DNA from: Apoda limacodes
Taxonomy: Eukaryota > Arthropoda > Insecta > Lepidoptera > Limacodidae
Assembly (NCBI GenBank): GCA_946406115.1
Contig: OX291545.1
Coordinates: forward strand, 2,604,001 to 2,668,000
DNA: 64,000 nt
Reading direction: 5' to 3'
The position numbers and the translations under genes were made by a program. Below, one piece after another: positions 25,030-38,400 of the stretch. The first letter of the stretch is position 1. Each line of letters opens with the position of its first letter. The notes below the pieces were generated by a model that worked only from the letters and a program-made list of their open reading frames with translations, was not told the DNA's origin and ran no database searches.

Positions 25030-25140
25030 CGGGTTCAGAGAAGTTCGGGGAGGAACCCGCGAACGCTTGGGTTGTGGAATGAGCTCCCTGCCAAGGTTTT
25101 CTCTAAGGACTACAGTATAGGGTTCTTCAAGAAAGAAGAA
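25030..25140 (+). pseudogene. CR1/L2-type LINE C-terminal fragment
   Basis: One plus-strand frame reads [18 protein letters not shown], the conserved C-terminal motif of CR1/L2-group LINE proteins. Related fragments occur at 44375-44460 and 58215-58290. It sits immediately after the inverted-terminus element. Confidence 0.75.
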
Positions 25141-25144
25141 ATCC

Positions 25145-25215
25145 AAATCAAACAATATTTATTCAAATAGGTTTCTAACAGCACTTTTGAATCGTCAATA
25201 CAATGTAAACTTTGT
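25145..25215 (-). mobile_element. LINE 3' tail fragment
   Basis: Contains 'tatttattcaaataggtttc' and 'aacagcacttttgaatcgtc', the reverse complement of the 3' tail seen at 55165-55200 in the plus-strand LINE. Confidence 0.6.
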
Positions 25216-25284
25216 TTATTTCTGGCAAAAAGAAATTTTCTTGCAAAAAGTTCTATTTACAGTAATAATAATATAAACCAAAGA

Positions 25285-25620
25285 GTAAAAACGGGACCGT
25301 ATAACTACCGCGTATAAGACTCCGCTGTCCGTCCGTCCGTCCGTCTATCACCAGACTGTATCTTATGAACCGTGATGGTTAGATAATTGAAATTTTCACA
25401 GAAGATGTATTTCTGTTGCCGCTATAACAACAAATAATAAAAAACAGAATAAAATAAGTATTTAAGGGGGATCTGATTCAACAAATATGATTTGTTTTGC
25501 TCGTTTTTGTTCGATATTGATAATGGTAACAGGTACACGCTTGAAATATTCACAAAATATATAGTTATACATTTACTTCAAATATTTAACGGGTACAACA
25601 AACGTGTTTTTTTAGGCAAA
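25285..25620 (+). repeat. 'ggttccgtacc' lepidopteran element, partial
   Basis: Has the 'gtccgtccgtccgtccgtct' tract at about 25325-25350, 'accagactgtatcttatgaa', and 'atttctgttgccgctataac', in the same order as in the copy at 41000-41405. The outer 'gcgagtcggactcg' terminus is missing. Confidence 0.75.
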
Positions 25621-26177
25621 ATGTATTTAATTTTTACTTTTTGATTTAGCGATATCCATGCCCCCTTTCTGTTTAGTCGTTTTTTAAAAAAAAAATATTA
25701 ATTATGGATAACCTATGTTCGAGAGCATATTCTATCAATCTTTCTCCTCTTTCGTTTCTTTGTCCGAAACCGTACTTGCCCATGATTATACTTTTATTTT
25801 TTTTTGGTTTTCCTATCTTTGCATTGAAATCGCCTATTACAATAACTTTTTAGCAGCAAAATCAGAAAGATTTTTCGTCAGTAAAATTAGGAATAGGTAC
25901 ACGTGGGAGGTTGGACGAAGTTGGACTGTTACTGTTGGACGACAGTGTGATGCCTGCATCAAATGTTGATAACAAGTACGTTTTATCTTTTATGATTTTT
26001 TCTTTATCATAGGTTGCTTTCTTTTTAAGAAAATTTCTTAATTTAATCTTTTCAACTGTCCGCGCGCTAACAAGCGATTATAACTCGTTAACTATGTAAT
26101 ATCCAAAATATACGAAATAATAAATTTTAGGAAATTTATTAAAGTTTCTTTTTGTATCGGAAATATTGTTGATAGCT
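25621..26177. other. Non-coding DNA, no supported feature
   Basis: AT-rich sequence with one chance frame (25715-25969) that begins in low-complexity S/F-rich translation. I recognise no gene. Confidence 0.4.
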
Positions 26178-26525
26178 TTAAGGGTAGACGTCGTACATTG
26201 TTTTTCATACAAAATTTATTTGCCATAATCTCCGAAATTCAGTGAATTACACTTTTTATTTTGATATTATAAAAAAACCAAAAAATTAGTGGTCGTGGTT
26301 TTGGCTTCAGTCAAGTCATTTTTTTCATATTTTTTTGAACGTTCCATACACAAAATTCCGGTAAGTCCTTTGTAAAAAAATAAAAAAAATAATGGCTTAT
26401 CAGAATCTCTTGGAACGAAAATCGGCTTTTAAATTTTTGCTCTTTTTGAAATCAAAATTTAGGTAACTTTGGAGATATGACAAAATATATTTTGTATGAA
26501 AATAATCTGCGGCGTTTAGCCTTAA
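26178..26525. mobile_element. MITE flanked by TTAA
   Basis: An imperfect inverted repeat of about 55 bases begins 'gggtagacgtcgtacattg' and ends in the complement of 'ggctaaacgccgcagatta'. Both arms include 'tttcatacaaaat'. The element is bordered by TTAA at 26178-26181 and 26522-26525, the target-site signature of piggyBac-type transposition. It is 348 bases with no coding capacity. Confidence 0.75.
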
Positions 26526-26667
26526 TAATCTAAGTCGCCACCGCAAATTTGCTACATTCATCGAGTATTAAATCAACAAATGATTTACGTTTATGTCATT
26601 TTAAATGCAACCACACAAAAACTCGATGATGATGTAGCGCGCTAATTATATTTCACTCTAAACAGTC

Positions 26668-26923
26668 TTTAACAGCCAGCAAAAGCTATTTGTAGCAACT
26701 TTAACAGCCAGCAAACACTATTTGTAGCCACTTTAACAGCCAGCAAACACTATTTGTAGCCACTTTAACAGCCAGCAAACGCTATTTGTAGCCACTTTAA
26801 CAGCCAGCAAACGCTATTTGTAGCCACTTTAACAGCCAGCAAACGCTATTTGTAGCCACTTTAACAGCCAGCAAACGCTATTTGTAGCCAATTTAACAGC
26901 CAGCAATCGCTATTTGTAGCCAC
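26668..26923. repeat. Minisatellite, 32-bp unit, eight copies
   Basis: Units start every 32 bases at 26668, 26700, 26732, 26764, 26796, 26828, 26860 and 26892. The unit is 'tttaacagccagcaaacgct' followed by 'atttgtagccac'. Differences are confined to a few positions ('aaaagc', 'aaacac', 'aaacgc', 'aatcgc'). It is unrelated in sequence to the 32-bp array at 12995. Confidence 0.95.
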
Positions 26924-29900
26924 TTTTACATAGGCAGAGGTAGTTTATCGCGTACAGAATAAAGATAGCTTTAATTTGATGTATTAATAATGAGTATACG
27001 TCAATAACAAAATATTACCTACTTACACCTGGCGGCGAACAGGTTGCAGCCAAGTGTGCAATGGCAACCGTCACTAAAAGTTATCTACATACAATATATC
27101 TATAAAGTATAGTATAGTTTATTTCAATAACAAGTAATTCATTTTTTTTTCCAAAAAGTCAATTAATAATAATTTGACTAAAAATACTAGCAAGGACAAT
27201 TTAATAGGTAACCCTGCCAAAACATAGTGCCCCTTTTATTTTATATAAAAAAAATATTTTATTTCAATACTCGATAAACGTAGCAATCTTGCGGTGGGAT
27301 CTGAGACTATCACGACTTAAGAGTTATTAGCGGAATAAGGTTTTTTTTTTCAAAAAAGTGGTTTTGGGAGGGAAGTGACACTCCAAAAAAATGATTTTTG
27401 AGGTTTTATGATGTATAGTGCCTTCACTAACAGTTTATAAAGAAACATTGCTGTTAGAGGTTTTTAGAGGTTTTGACCTTGACCGACTGGACTAGTAATT
27501 CGACTATGGACTAATAAAGCAAAGCTTTATAACATACTTTTTTTTTTCAATTCTTCAGGTGCCACAGAATTTGAACAAAAACTGCGTATTTATTAGGTTA
27601 TCTTTACCCACTTCTGGCATACTAAATTTTCTATCGTCCCGTACCCATTCCAGCCCATTCTTGTTACCGTTTAGTTAAGTATGCTTTTAACCGACTTCAA
27701 AATCTTTTTAAATTGACTGTATTTTGTTCTTTCAGATTACAAAGGTGGCGGCCGTAAAACCTAAAAAAATTAAAAGAATTTAATTTTTAGAAAAGTTAGG
27801 GTTCATTGTGACAATAAAAACTAGCGGGTTGCTCAATCAGAACGGGAAAGAAAAAAGAAAAAGGAGAAGGGAATTATCTCGGAATCGGAGGCAAAAACTG
27901 TTTTGAACCCAATTTAATTTTATCCATGAAGTATAGCTGATTATTATTTATCAGTCTAAATTATTTTAGATTTTCCGGTTCATAAACTAAGGAGATGATA
28001 GGGCCGGCAATCTCTGGGACAATTCTGACAAAAAGTCAAAAATTATATTTCGTTAAATTATGAAAAATATTCCATGGCAAACCAACTTTTGGATTTTGAC
28101 CCCTCTTTTTAAAAAAACGAAAAAATACCACAAACAGGGTTTCAGGTTCAGATTTAGCAACTTTTTTACTTTATTGTCACGGTGAACTCTTAACTTTCAA
28201 AAATTGACAACTTTTTTTGCAACCGCCGCATTGTCTATTGGTCCCACATAAATTTGATAACTCACTGATTTTTGTTATTTTTTAGTTATCAAATTTTATT
28301 TCTAGGCGTATAGAGTATATTTTTAGACGACATGAATGCTGTAAGCAGGCACATAGATTAGGTTTAGGTTCCTTGTAACCTGGCTGGGCTTATATCTAGA
28401 AGTCCATTACATTATTTGTATCGTATGTATATTGTGGACCAGTAGCGCTCTGGTATATCGAAAGGATTGAGTCAGTGGATTGACTTGCTTTAAATGAAAA
28501 TAAAAAACTTATGTTGCAAATAATAACCCAATATAATTTTCAACAATAAAAAAAACATTTATAAAAATAGCAACGGAATATACATAGAAACCATTTTCCC
28601 TAATATTCTAACTTACATCTACGGGTGCCTTTTTACAACTATACACTAAACTTTTACGCTTAATATATTTTTGTGAAAGGCATGACTTCTCACTACATTT
28701 TGTATCAACAATAGTAAAACAATAACTACCAATATTATTTAAGTAGATTATGGTAAAAACAAATATTTAATCATAAATAAAATTTCTAAAAATAAAATTA
28801 ATATGGCGAAAAACAAATCGGCTAAAACTTTTAAGTTAAAAAAACGAAAATCGAAATTAATTTAGGCACTTAAGGCTCTTATTACATTGACTTAATTTAT
28901 AAATTAATTTACTTACATGCTTGAATTATAAGTTAATAATTGCTGTATTTTAGTTTAAGCTGCTGATGTTATGTCCTAACCTACTTAACACAATTCGAAT
29001 CAGGGTTAAGTGATTTAAATAAAATTGGTTTCATTCACAAATATATATTATTTTTATTATTTCAATCAAATTTCTAAAAACGAAGAAAGTTAAATGTAAG
29101 AAAGTAAAACAAATGTGAATTTAATTAAAATAGACTATTATAACGGAAGTAAGTAATTATTAAGGAACGTATCAGTTTGCTGATGTTGCTGTGATATAGC
29201 ATGCAATTCAATTATAGACCAGTTTTCATACAATCTTTAGTGCTATGGAATTATGCCTACAGCAATATTTCTTTATTTATTCTTGTAATAGCTATGAATT
29301 CTAATTATTGAAAAGTACAAAAAAATATATAAACTATATTCATTAGCAAAAGATTCGACTGTGACGTCAAAGTTTACGACAGCAAACGTATTAAAGTTTA
29401 CATAGTTAAGTAAAATGTCAAACTTCTGCGTGAAATTTTACTTTTTTATGCATTTTAGTATTGCCATCATAGACTACATCTATTTTAATGTCGCTAGCAA
29501 ACTATAAAATATTGTAGTTAAACTAAAAAAAACTATTTATCGAATAAATGTTTTTTTTTAACCCTACCGGTAACAGCCATGTTATCTATCACTTACAATT
29601 TTATTGTTTTATATTGTGTTGATTTTTGTCTTTGTGCGTGTTTGTTTATCCCAGGGGATCTTAACTAAACTAACTGCATGTTACGATGAAAGTAAATAGA
29701 ATAGAAAAAGCATTGACCATAATCCATCGATATGAAAAAACAATAGATATGGTAACATGACACTGTGGTTCGGAAACCGGCGTAGCCGTTGATAGGGGGG
29801 GTGGAGTAGGTGAAGTGGGGCAAGAAAATCACAATTTTTATTCGAATTTAAACCTTATGTTCATTACATAAGGCTTACACGTTGACACTAGTGACATCTT

Positions 29901-30500
29901 GTGATAAGTAGCAGTACTTTAATTTTACATTAGACTCAGTGTTGTTCCTGTGGCGATATGAACAAAATTATCGATAGATTACTATGATGCTTGATGATCA
30001 AAAATATCTTTGGAAAATTCAAAGTCCTAACTAACTATCAACACATATTTTATATTATCGGTAGTAAAATCATTCTGAATCTATAAAATTGTTAATTAAA
30101 CTGGTGATTTTAGGCTTTTTAAAAGTCTAATTTAATGAAATATACTTAAATTATAAATGAACCTAAATAATTTAATTCTAATTAGTTTGCAGTGGACATA
30201 TAAAACAGCAAATAATATTGTGATTTAGATAGTACATAGTTGGATATAGATATACTTTACCTTACCTTACTTGTACCTTTATGCTTTAACTTAACTTTGT
30301 TTGAACACGCATTACGTTAAAACGGCTAAATTAGTTCAAAATTTAAACTTTAACGTAAGCTTTCGTTTTATCGAATTTGATTCATGGCATGAAAATATAT
30401 AGATGAACGCTAAAAGTTTTATCATAAATAATATGAGTTTTAATTTAATTTAATTTAATAATATGATTTGAAATTTGAAAAATAATCTATACTTACTATA
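26924..30500. other. AT-rich non-coding DNA, no supported feature
   Basis: No open frame above 60 codons and no recognisable element was found across this interval. It contains an isolated G-rich stretch at about 29797-29822 ('gggggggtggagtaggtgaa'). Confidence 0.45.
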
Positions 30501-30780
30501 ATATTATAAAATAAATGTAAAAGTTTGTTTGTTCTTCCTTTTCAACGCACTGGAGCATCATATAAACCTAAAATTTGGCCCAGAGATAGTATAAAATACC
30601 GAGAAGTACCCGTAGAAATAACTATCACTAAATTACACGCGGACGAATTATAGCTTGAGCTGTAGCTTGCTATTGCAAACTTTCTTTCTAAAAACAAGAA
30701 GTTTCCGTAGAAATTTAACACAGATAACCAAATTTAGTGCAGTCAGAGCAGCAGGCAAAAGCTAGTTATAGGTTTTACTC
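30500..30780 (+). repeat. 'aatgtaaaagtttgtttg' dispersed repeat
   Basis: Starts near 'actataatattataaaataa' with 'atgtaaaagtttgtttgttc', and contains 'cctaaaatttggcccagaga' and 'gcaggcaaaagctagttata'. This order of boxes is typical of an abundant lepidopteran non-coding element. Confidence 0.6.
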
Positions 30781-31004
30781 CACATACACTACTCGTTGTA
30801 TTATTTTCCAGACGTTAAGAAGTCTCGCAGAAGCATGCAAAAGTTAACAATCACATAACATAAAGCTTAACAAATAAGCGAAATAAAAACATTATCCAAG
30901 TCCATCATCCTATATTCTATAAATCACAGGAAAGCTCGGGGCTAGACAAATTCTCTAAAACTATATGTACTTTGACACAATATTATACAACAGTTTCTTA
31001 CTGA

Positions 31005-31310
31005 CTAGATTTTGCCCAGCGGCTCCACCCGCCCTAAATTAACTGGTTATCGGCGGGAAATTTTAACGGAAACTCCTTGATGGTACTATGAAAGTTTGCT
31101 ATGTAAAGCTGTAGTTCTTACAAGTGGAATTTGTGAAAAGTGGCGAACTTGTGAATTTTCCGGGATAAAAAAATAGCCTATTTCCTTTCTATTCCAGGAC
31201 TAAACCTAAATGTGTGCCAAGTTTCATCCCGCTCCGTCCAGTGGTTGACGCGTGATTGAGTAACAAACATCCAAACTTTCGCATTTAAAATTAAAGTCGG
31301 ATGAAAAGCA
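31005..31310 (+). repeat. 'ggataaaaa...agtttcatccc' dispersed repeat
   Basis: Contains 'cagcggctccacccgcccta', 'ttccgggataaaaaaatagc', 'gtgccaagtttcatcccgct' and 'acatccaaactttcgcattt'. Equivalent boxes occur at 35380-35520, 35550-35835, 58725-58990 and 63405-63740. Confidence 0.75.
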
Positions 31311-32360
31311 GTATTTTTAGATGTATTTTGCATTAAATAAGCGCGTTAAAATGTATAATTAAATCTTCATTTAACTGATGGTACCCACAGGTTGACAGAA
31401 TTATTTAACTTTTTAAAAATAATGTAATTATTCGAACGCTTTTGAAATTTTGAACGCTACCCTAAAACATTCCATTGACTACAAGCATCAATTCACTTCA
31501 TTTCCACAGCTGTGTAAATTGATCATAACGGGTAAGAAACATCGATATCTTTATCTGATGCGTACAACACTAAGCAAATAAAGCTATTTCGCTAACCGAT
31601 ATAGATATTAGTTTAGCTACTCACGGGTAGATGGCGCATCACATATTTAATTTATTCTTTATGTCATTGTAATACGGTTTAGATTAGGTCAATAATTTTT
31701 CGAAATAAAGACTCCACAACAATTTCTACTCAAATAGAGGTGAGGTACTTTATTGACTTCGATTTATTTTCGTTGTGAATTTATGAAACGATATCCTAAT
31801 AATCATGAAAAACAGTCACAGTTCAAGTGTAATTTATTCTTTTTATCACAAATAAAAAGAAAGGTTTAAAATTATGCCATGAAATTGAAAAAATAACACT
31901 TTTTATGGACAAGATTACAGTGATGACTAACATGATTTCGATAAAAATAGTGCACCTCTATTAAAGTAATTTATTATAAATTAAAGTAAATCGGTTATTT
32001 ATGAAAAAATAATACTAAAATGTGATAAGTTACGTCGCTGGAACTCTTATTTACCTTTTTTTATAGTTTTTACAGCTTTTTACAGCACCATACGACATAA
32101 TTTAAATAAAACAAACAAAAAATCTTTAGATGTTCACTCGCCGAGGGTGACCTTGTGTTTGTTGCGTCAAATCGATCCGCTACTCAACATAGTCTAAAAA
32201 TTAGACTATGGGCGGCTAGCCTGCCGGTGCTTTTTGGACATATCTATTGTTTTTTCATATCGATGCCATAATCTCGTGGTTTCAGCCAGATTGTTTTTCA
32301 TATTTTTTCATGTAATAATATCAGTAAGTATTATACACAATAAAATTAAGAAAGATAGTT
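31311..32360. other. 3' flank of Pex1, AT-rich
   Basis: No clean AATAAA lies within 250 bases past the Pex1 stop on the minus strand. The first minus-strand AATAAA I see is the complement of 'tttatt' at about 31971-31976, so the 3' UTR end is undetermined. The rest is unremarkable. Confidence 0.35.
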
Positions 32361-32448
32361 CTAAGCTAGAGTAACTCGTTGTTTCTGTAATACTGACGAC
32401 ATCGCCGCGTGCTCCGGAGATAGAGACTCTCCTCGGAATCTTTTATAT
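32361..32448 (-). CDS. Pex1: Pex1 exon 13, C-terminus (residues 949-977)
   Basis: Acceptor CATGTTTCAG, phase 2 in. It encodes Y-K-R-F-R-G-E-S and ends L-Q-K-Q-R-V-T-L-A followed by TAG at 32363-32361. The terminal V-T-L-A is the hallmark end of Pex1 proteins and fixes the gene's 3' boundary. Confidence 0.94.
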
Positions 32449-35400
32449 CTGAAACATGTAGGAAATAGATAATTTTATAAAACGAAAACAATAGTTAATG
32501 CATTAAAGCTTTTTGAACTATCTACTAAATGTATACCGAGTGGGTTTAAATGATACCGCTACATAACATTTATTAATTATTGTCTAATCTTCTCATAGCT
32601 AATAAAAAAATCGGCCAAGTGCGAGTCGGACTCGCGCACGAAGGGTTCCGTACCTACCACCACTATGAAAACGGCAAAAAAATCACGTTTGTTCTATGGG
32701 AGCCGGTAAATATTTGTTTTATTTTAATTTTATTATTTATTTTAAAAGTGACTATATAACTAAATATTCTGTGAACATTTTAAGCGTCTACCTGTTCCCG
32801 TTATCAATATCGAGCAACGTTTTGTTGTATGGGCGCCCCTATCTTAAAATAAGGCAGCCCGTATGGACCTGGACGGGTGACCGCCTAGCAAAATATTTTC
32901 CTAAGCTCCTGCGTGTTTCAGAGAGCACGTTAAGACCGGTACCCTGACTTAACTGTCTTTTTACTATATCGTGCGCGTGAGCGAGACAAGCGACTACAGC
33001 GCTCAGAATAATTTAACATAAGCGCCAAATCGCTTTTTACATATTTACTCAGAAACTAACTCGATTTTTTTTAATTTAATAGTAGCATCTATTGACTATC
33101 TTGTTCTTTACCCATTAATATAAATTTATTGTTATACTCTAACGACGGGTTAAAAACCAAAAAAACTAGTGGAAGTGGCGGTGTCGTTAGTCCAGTTCTT
33201 GGATACTGTGTGGTTTTCATAACCAAGTCTCGTCAGTGAAAATAACTATTGACCAATCTGATATCTTTTTGGCTTCGCTCAAAAATTCGCAGCGAGCCGT
33301 AGCAACGTCGTGACGCTCCATCAAAATTTTACGTTTGTCTGATTTTTTATAAGACAATCCAATTTCTTTCAAAACCAAGCTTAATGACGATTTTTGGCCA
33401 TGGAACAAACCACATTCACGTAAAGAAACAACAAGTTTTTTAAGTGTTGGAATTTCTTTGCGCAAATAATAGTCATATATATGACGGCGAATAGCGTCAG
33501 CGTCGAAGTTGTCAACCGATGTCACACGACGTGGTTGTTGGAATGCTTTTGTTGTATTTGTCTTTGTTCAAAACATAATAAATATATGCGATCGATATCA
33601 TTACTTATTTGGTCAAAACACTACAACTATCGAATAAGAACTGTTATCGAAAAAAAGGAATGAAAATAGTATAGCAATAGACTCACGTCATGTCATAGAA
33701 CAGTCTCTGCTCAGGGGACAGCGAAGGTTTGGTTTCTAGTAGAGCAGTTTCTATGTCCTCCTGGTGGGCCATTACTGACTCCATGCTCTTTGCCTCCAAT
33801 TTGTCCTACACAAGAAACATGAAACTGGATAGAGAGTATATACAAAGTTCAATATATTTTCTAATATGAATTTACGAATAAAAACGTCTAAAACTGAACA
33901 AATCACATAGCACAGTCCGGTCCCAAACAAAGCAAAGCTTTTAATATAGATACCAGATAACGTATACATATGAACATAGTAAACGCCCAGATTCAAATGT
34001 TCATCACACAAATTTAATCTAGTAGGTCATTAACTACTGAGCCCCTGAGGCTATCAATATTTTATATATATGTGATCAATGTTTAAGTTTGTAACGACAC
34101 TTCTATCCTAATCTCGAAAAACTTGAAGTAATCTTACTCATAGTTCCGGGTGAAACAAAATTATATATGTGACACTTTTTTGTACAAAAATCACTTGATA
34201 TGGACAAACAGATTTCACTAAACACCGCAAATAGATTTAACAAAACATCAGTCTTTTCTTTAAGTGCATTTTCAAAATAAATTGATCAATAACCAGTAAC
34301 CGCCTTTGAAAAGTTAAGATTTTTGAGGAATTTATGCTTTAGAAAACGGGGGTGATGATTTAGGGGTTTCTATTTCGCCTCGTGCCTTAAGAGGTTCAAA
34401 CCCGGCATCTACCTAGGAGTATTTTTCTTAATTTCTCAAGTAGATTGATTATTGATTCCACTGGCTCTTCGGTGAAAGAAAACATCGCAAAGAAACCTGC
34501 ATATGTCACAAAAAAAAAGACGTATGTGAAGTCCACAATCCGCACTAGGCCCACGTATGGACTATGGCCCGAATAGTCCTCGTTGAGGATAGTTGACGTT
34601 ACGAGGCTTCTTTGGAGTTCGTTTTGTTTGGATTTTACGTTTATTTAACAGAAATAGCAGAATTCCAGTATTTATTTATACTGGAATTCAAGTAAGAATT
34701 AAGTTTATAAAGAATCATCTGTTATCTTCCGCGGTAGGGTTCGTCTCAGTATATACTTTTACTCGGGAAATAGAAGATAGCCAGAGTACAGAAAGTAGGA
34801 GAACTTTAGGACGAAACTATTCAAAGCTAATAAGGCAGGGCCCTCACTAAATTCGTCATTTCTCTCGCACTCACGCACTGCTGTATTTTGTGCCTCTACC
34901 ACGAGCTACTGTACAGGAGACAAGCACACTTGTGTGTTCAGTAAGATCTATGTGTGTGAGTAATACATCGCTCATGTATACGGCGCTCGTCCTTGAATGA
35001 GGGCTTGTATAAAGATCACATTATGGTATGACCTGCTAATCCCCGTAAAGATACTCCTTTGGCACCTTGAAGTGCACAAGGAAGTTGACTTATCTAATGA
35101 AAGTCTTACATTTATACGTCACGTATGTTCGGTTGCGACTTAACCATTCAGAACTTACCAATTGCTTTTCGAGTCTAGTGAGTTGTGCTGTGACCAGCAG
35201 AGACTTGAGATCTGCAGGCGAGTACCCTTCGGTCCTCACCGCTAATTCTTGCAGATCTACTTGGTGGTCTACTGTCACATTTTCCACAAGCGTCTTAAGT
35301 ACTTCGTGACGTCCCTCCTGTTTAAAAAAATATTGGTTAAGGGAGGTGCAATGAATATATTATTATCGAGACATTTTCGCATCAGCGGATCTTTCTATGT

Positions 35401-38400
35401 CCTATTCCAGGCCCTAACCTATACGAGTGCCAAGTTTCATCCCAATCCATCCAGTGGTTAAAGCGTAATTGAGTAACAAACAACCAAACATCCAAACCTT
35501 CGCATTTATAATATTGATGGGATAGCTGGTAGTTAGTGAATTATTTTTACAGCGACTCCACCCGCCCTAAATTTGGTTATCGGCGTGGGATTCTTACGTC
35601 AACTCATTAATTATATTAATAAAGTTTGCTATAGCAAGCCTTTAGTTCGTTTAAGCACGGTTATAGTTATTCCCGCGGGAACTTTTGAATTTTTTCGGGA
35701 TAAAAACTATCCTATGTCCTTTCCCGGCACTCAAACTATCTCGATACCAAATTTCATCTAAATCGGTTCAGTGGTTTAAGCGTGAAGAGGTAACAGACAG
35801 ACAGAGTCACTTTCGCATTTATAATATTAGTATGGATTATATGAAATTGACTAAAATTACAGTAATGAAAAAGGTCAGAATTCAAAACATTTAATAGCAT
35901 CAAAAGGTTTTATTACAGGTGTCGAGGCATCCTTTACCAATATTGTATCAGAGGCCCGCTCCCACGATAGTTCTACATTATATTTCTTGTCAGTTACTTT
36001 AAAATAATCTGAATTAACACGTATTTCATGTTTTTAATTATACTAGTACCGAATCATTTTAAGTGATAGAGATAAGACCAGGGTACGAAATATGATAATG
36101 GATGCAAGACGAGAAGTTGCGAGTCGATAAAAGTTTATCGTTGATACGAGATGAAAAGCAGAAACGAGATAAGAAAGAGAATACGAGATTACAGTATGAG
36201 AGTTAATTAAAGGAATGAGATGATATAGAATAAGAGAGTCGATTTGAAATTAGATAGTGGGTATGTGACTAGGGGCCGTTCAAGTATTACGTAAGCACTA
36301 TAGGGGGGCGGGGGGTCCTTGCTTTGCTGATTTTTGATGACATGGGGGAGGAGGGGTGTCTAGATCGTGATTACGTCAGCATTTAGTGGTTGAAAAAGAA
36401 AAGTTATCCAATCGATAAATTATCGTTTTTTATCGTAATTGATAAAATTGACTTTCGAGTAATAGCGCAAGGAAAATTGTGATTTTTGTCAAATAAAATG
36501 ATAATTTTTTAAAGTTTTCTTAACGTTACCGAAAATCTGGTAGTATTACAAAAAAAAAATATATATTACTAATATGAAGTATTTTAGTTGATAAATAAAA
36601 CGTTTTTTTTATTTTTGTACTAAAGGAGATATAACATGGTTAAAATGGGTGTTAAACGACAAATGAAGAGACTGGATCGTTCTGCCGTAAATATTTGGAA
36701 AAATATTACTTCCACAAAAAAATGATTACTATTATTTTGCAAGAAGACGAAATTGGGAAAATTTTGAGACCAACCAGAACCATTTAAAATAAGCAGAAAA
36801 AAGTTATGGGCAAAATAAACGTTTTTTTAATTTTTTTCAGGCCATTTTTTTCTGGACTGAGGTGCTTTAAAAAAAAATCCTTTAAGGAAAAGTCAGAAAA
36901 CATGTTCCTAAATATGTCCAGTCATTTTTAGCCCTATCAGATAATTATTTTTTATGTTTTGGACTGATAAATTAGGTCAAATCTTGTCTTACATTTTTAG
37001 TTTTTGGCCAGTAGCGTAAAATTTATTTATTTTTAACAGCCAAATTTTGTAGCCTTTAATCCGAGCAATTTTTACTTGAATTTTTTGTTTTAATTTTTCA
37101 TCTGTTAGGGGATTTGGTCGCTTAAAATAGCAAATTTTATGTTAACAGTCAATGATTTTTCAGGTGAAATTGGTCAATCCAATTGAAATTTGGCGTCACC
37201 TGACATTTCGGCGATAACCTTAGCTTAAATTTTTTTATTGTAGATCTCGTTATTATGTTAAAAACAAAAAAGGTACGCCCAAAAATTCAGAATAAAAATC
37301 GCTATTTTTTATGCTTCCATTGAACGTTTAAAAAAGAAATTTTAATTACGTTTTTATGCATTTTTTTTAATTAAAGGGTGTAATAATAATTAAAACAAGC
37401 ATTTTTATCTGAATTATTCTAAAAAAATGGCATTTATTTGATAATCTTAGCTTTACTTTCAGAATATTCCAAAAATTCAATCCAAAATATTAAATATTTT
37501 TCTATTTTGGCCAAAAAAGTAGTTTGGCTAATTTTTAGAGCGCTTTGGGCTAAATCCTCCTAGCCAAACTTGTTTACTTCTGAACTTGACAAATTTCAAA
37601 AAATTTCAAGTTGATCTGCTTTGACTAAAATAACTGCTTGCTTTTCCAAAAAAAAATATCTCCTTTCCTGTATTATACCGTTGATCCAGCAGACATACAA
37701 CATTGAGCAGCAAATATCCAATGTCATCGAACACTTAGAATCATGGATTCGGGTCAATAAAGTTTATTTAAATGAATATTATGTAAAACGGAAAACAGAG
37801 AATAGATTATAAGAATAAAAAACAGAATGCATTAAAAGAAGAATACATATAAAAATGTTTACGTAAGCATGGGAGGGGGGGTAAGAGCTTTGCTTACTTT
37901 TGCTGACAAGGGGGAGGGGGGGGTAAATAATTCTAATAAATCTGCTTACGTAATTCTTGAATGGCCCCCTAGAGAGTGAAAAAAAACATCACAGAGTATT
38001 TATAAAATGGGAGAGTGGGTACGAAATGATATAGAGGATGAAAGATAAGAAAGTAGATACAAAATGAAAAAGTGGTAATGAGATAAGAGATTAAATACAA
38101 GATGAAATAGTAAGTGCTAAATCAGGAATAAGTAACTACGACATCAGTGAGTGGGTACAAGATGTAAGTATGAGATAAGAGATTGAACACTAAGTGAGAT
38201 AGTATGTACTTGATTAGGGATTATCTACGAAATGAGAGAATATGTACTAGATGAGAAAATTACTATGAAATCAGGAAGTGGGTATGAGATAGAAGATCGA
38301 GTGTAAGATTGTGACCACGGGATTACGGAATAACTGCGAGATGAGAGATTCGGTTTAAAATGAGATAGCGAGTACGAGATTATGAAGTTACTTCGAGATG

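Noticed and set aside
24907..25155. 82-codon minus-strand frame
   Set aside because: It is antisense to the LINE C-terminal fragment (plus strand, R-T-L-G-L-W-N-E-L-P) and to the end of the inverted-terminus element.
32130..32170. Minus-strand peptide ending N-K-H-K-V-T-L-G-E as the Pex1 C-terminus
   Set aside because: It resembles the Pex1 end, but an in-frame TGA sits directly before it and no acceptor fits. The exon at 32361-32448 ends in a true Q-R-V-T-L-A with a matching phase.
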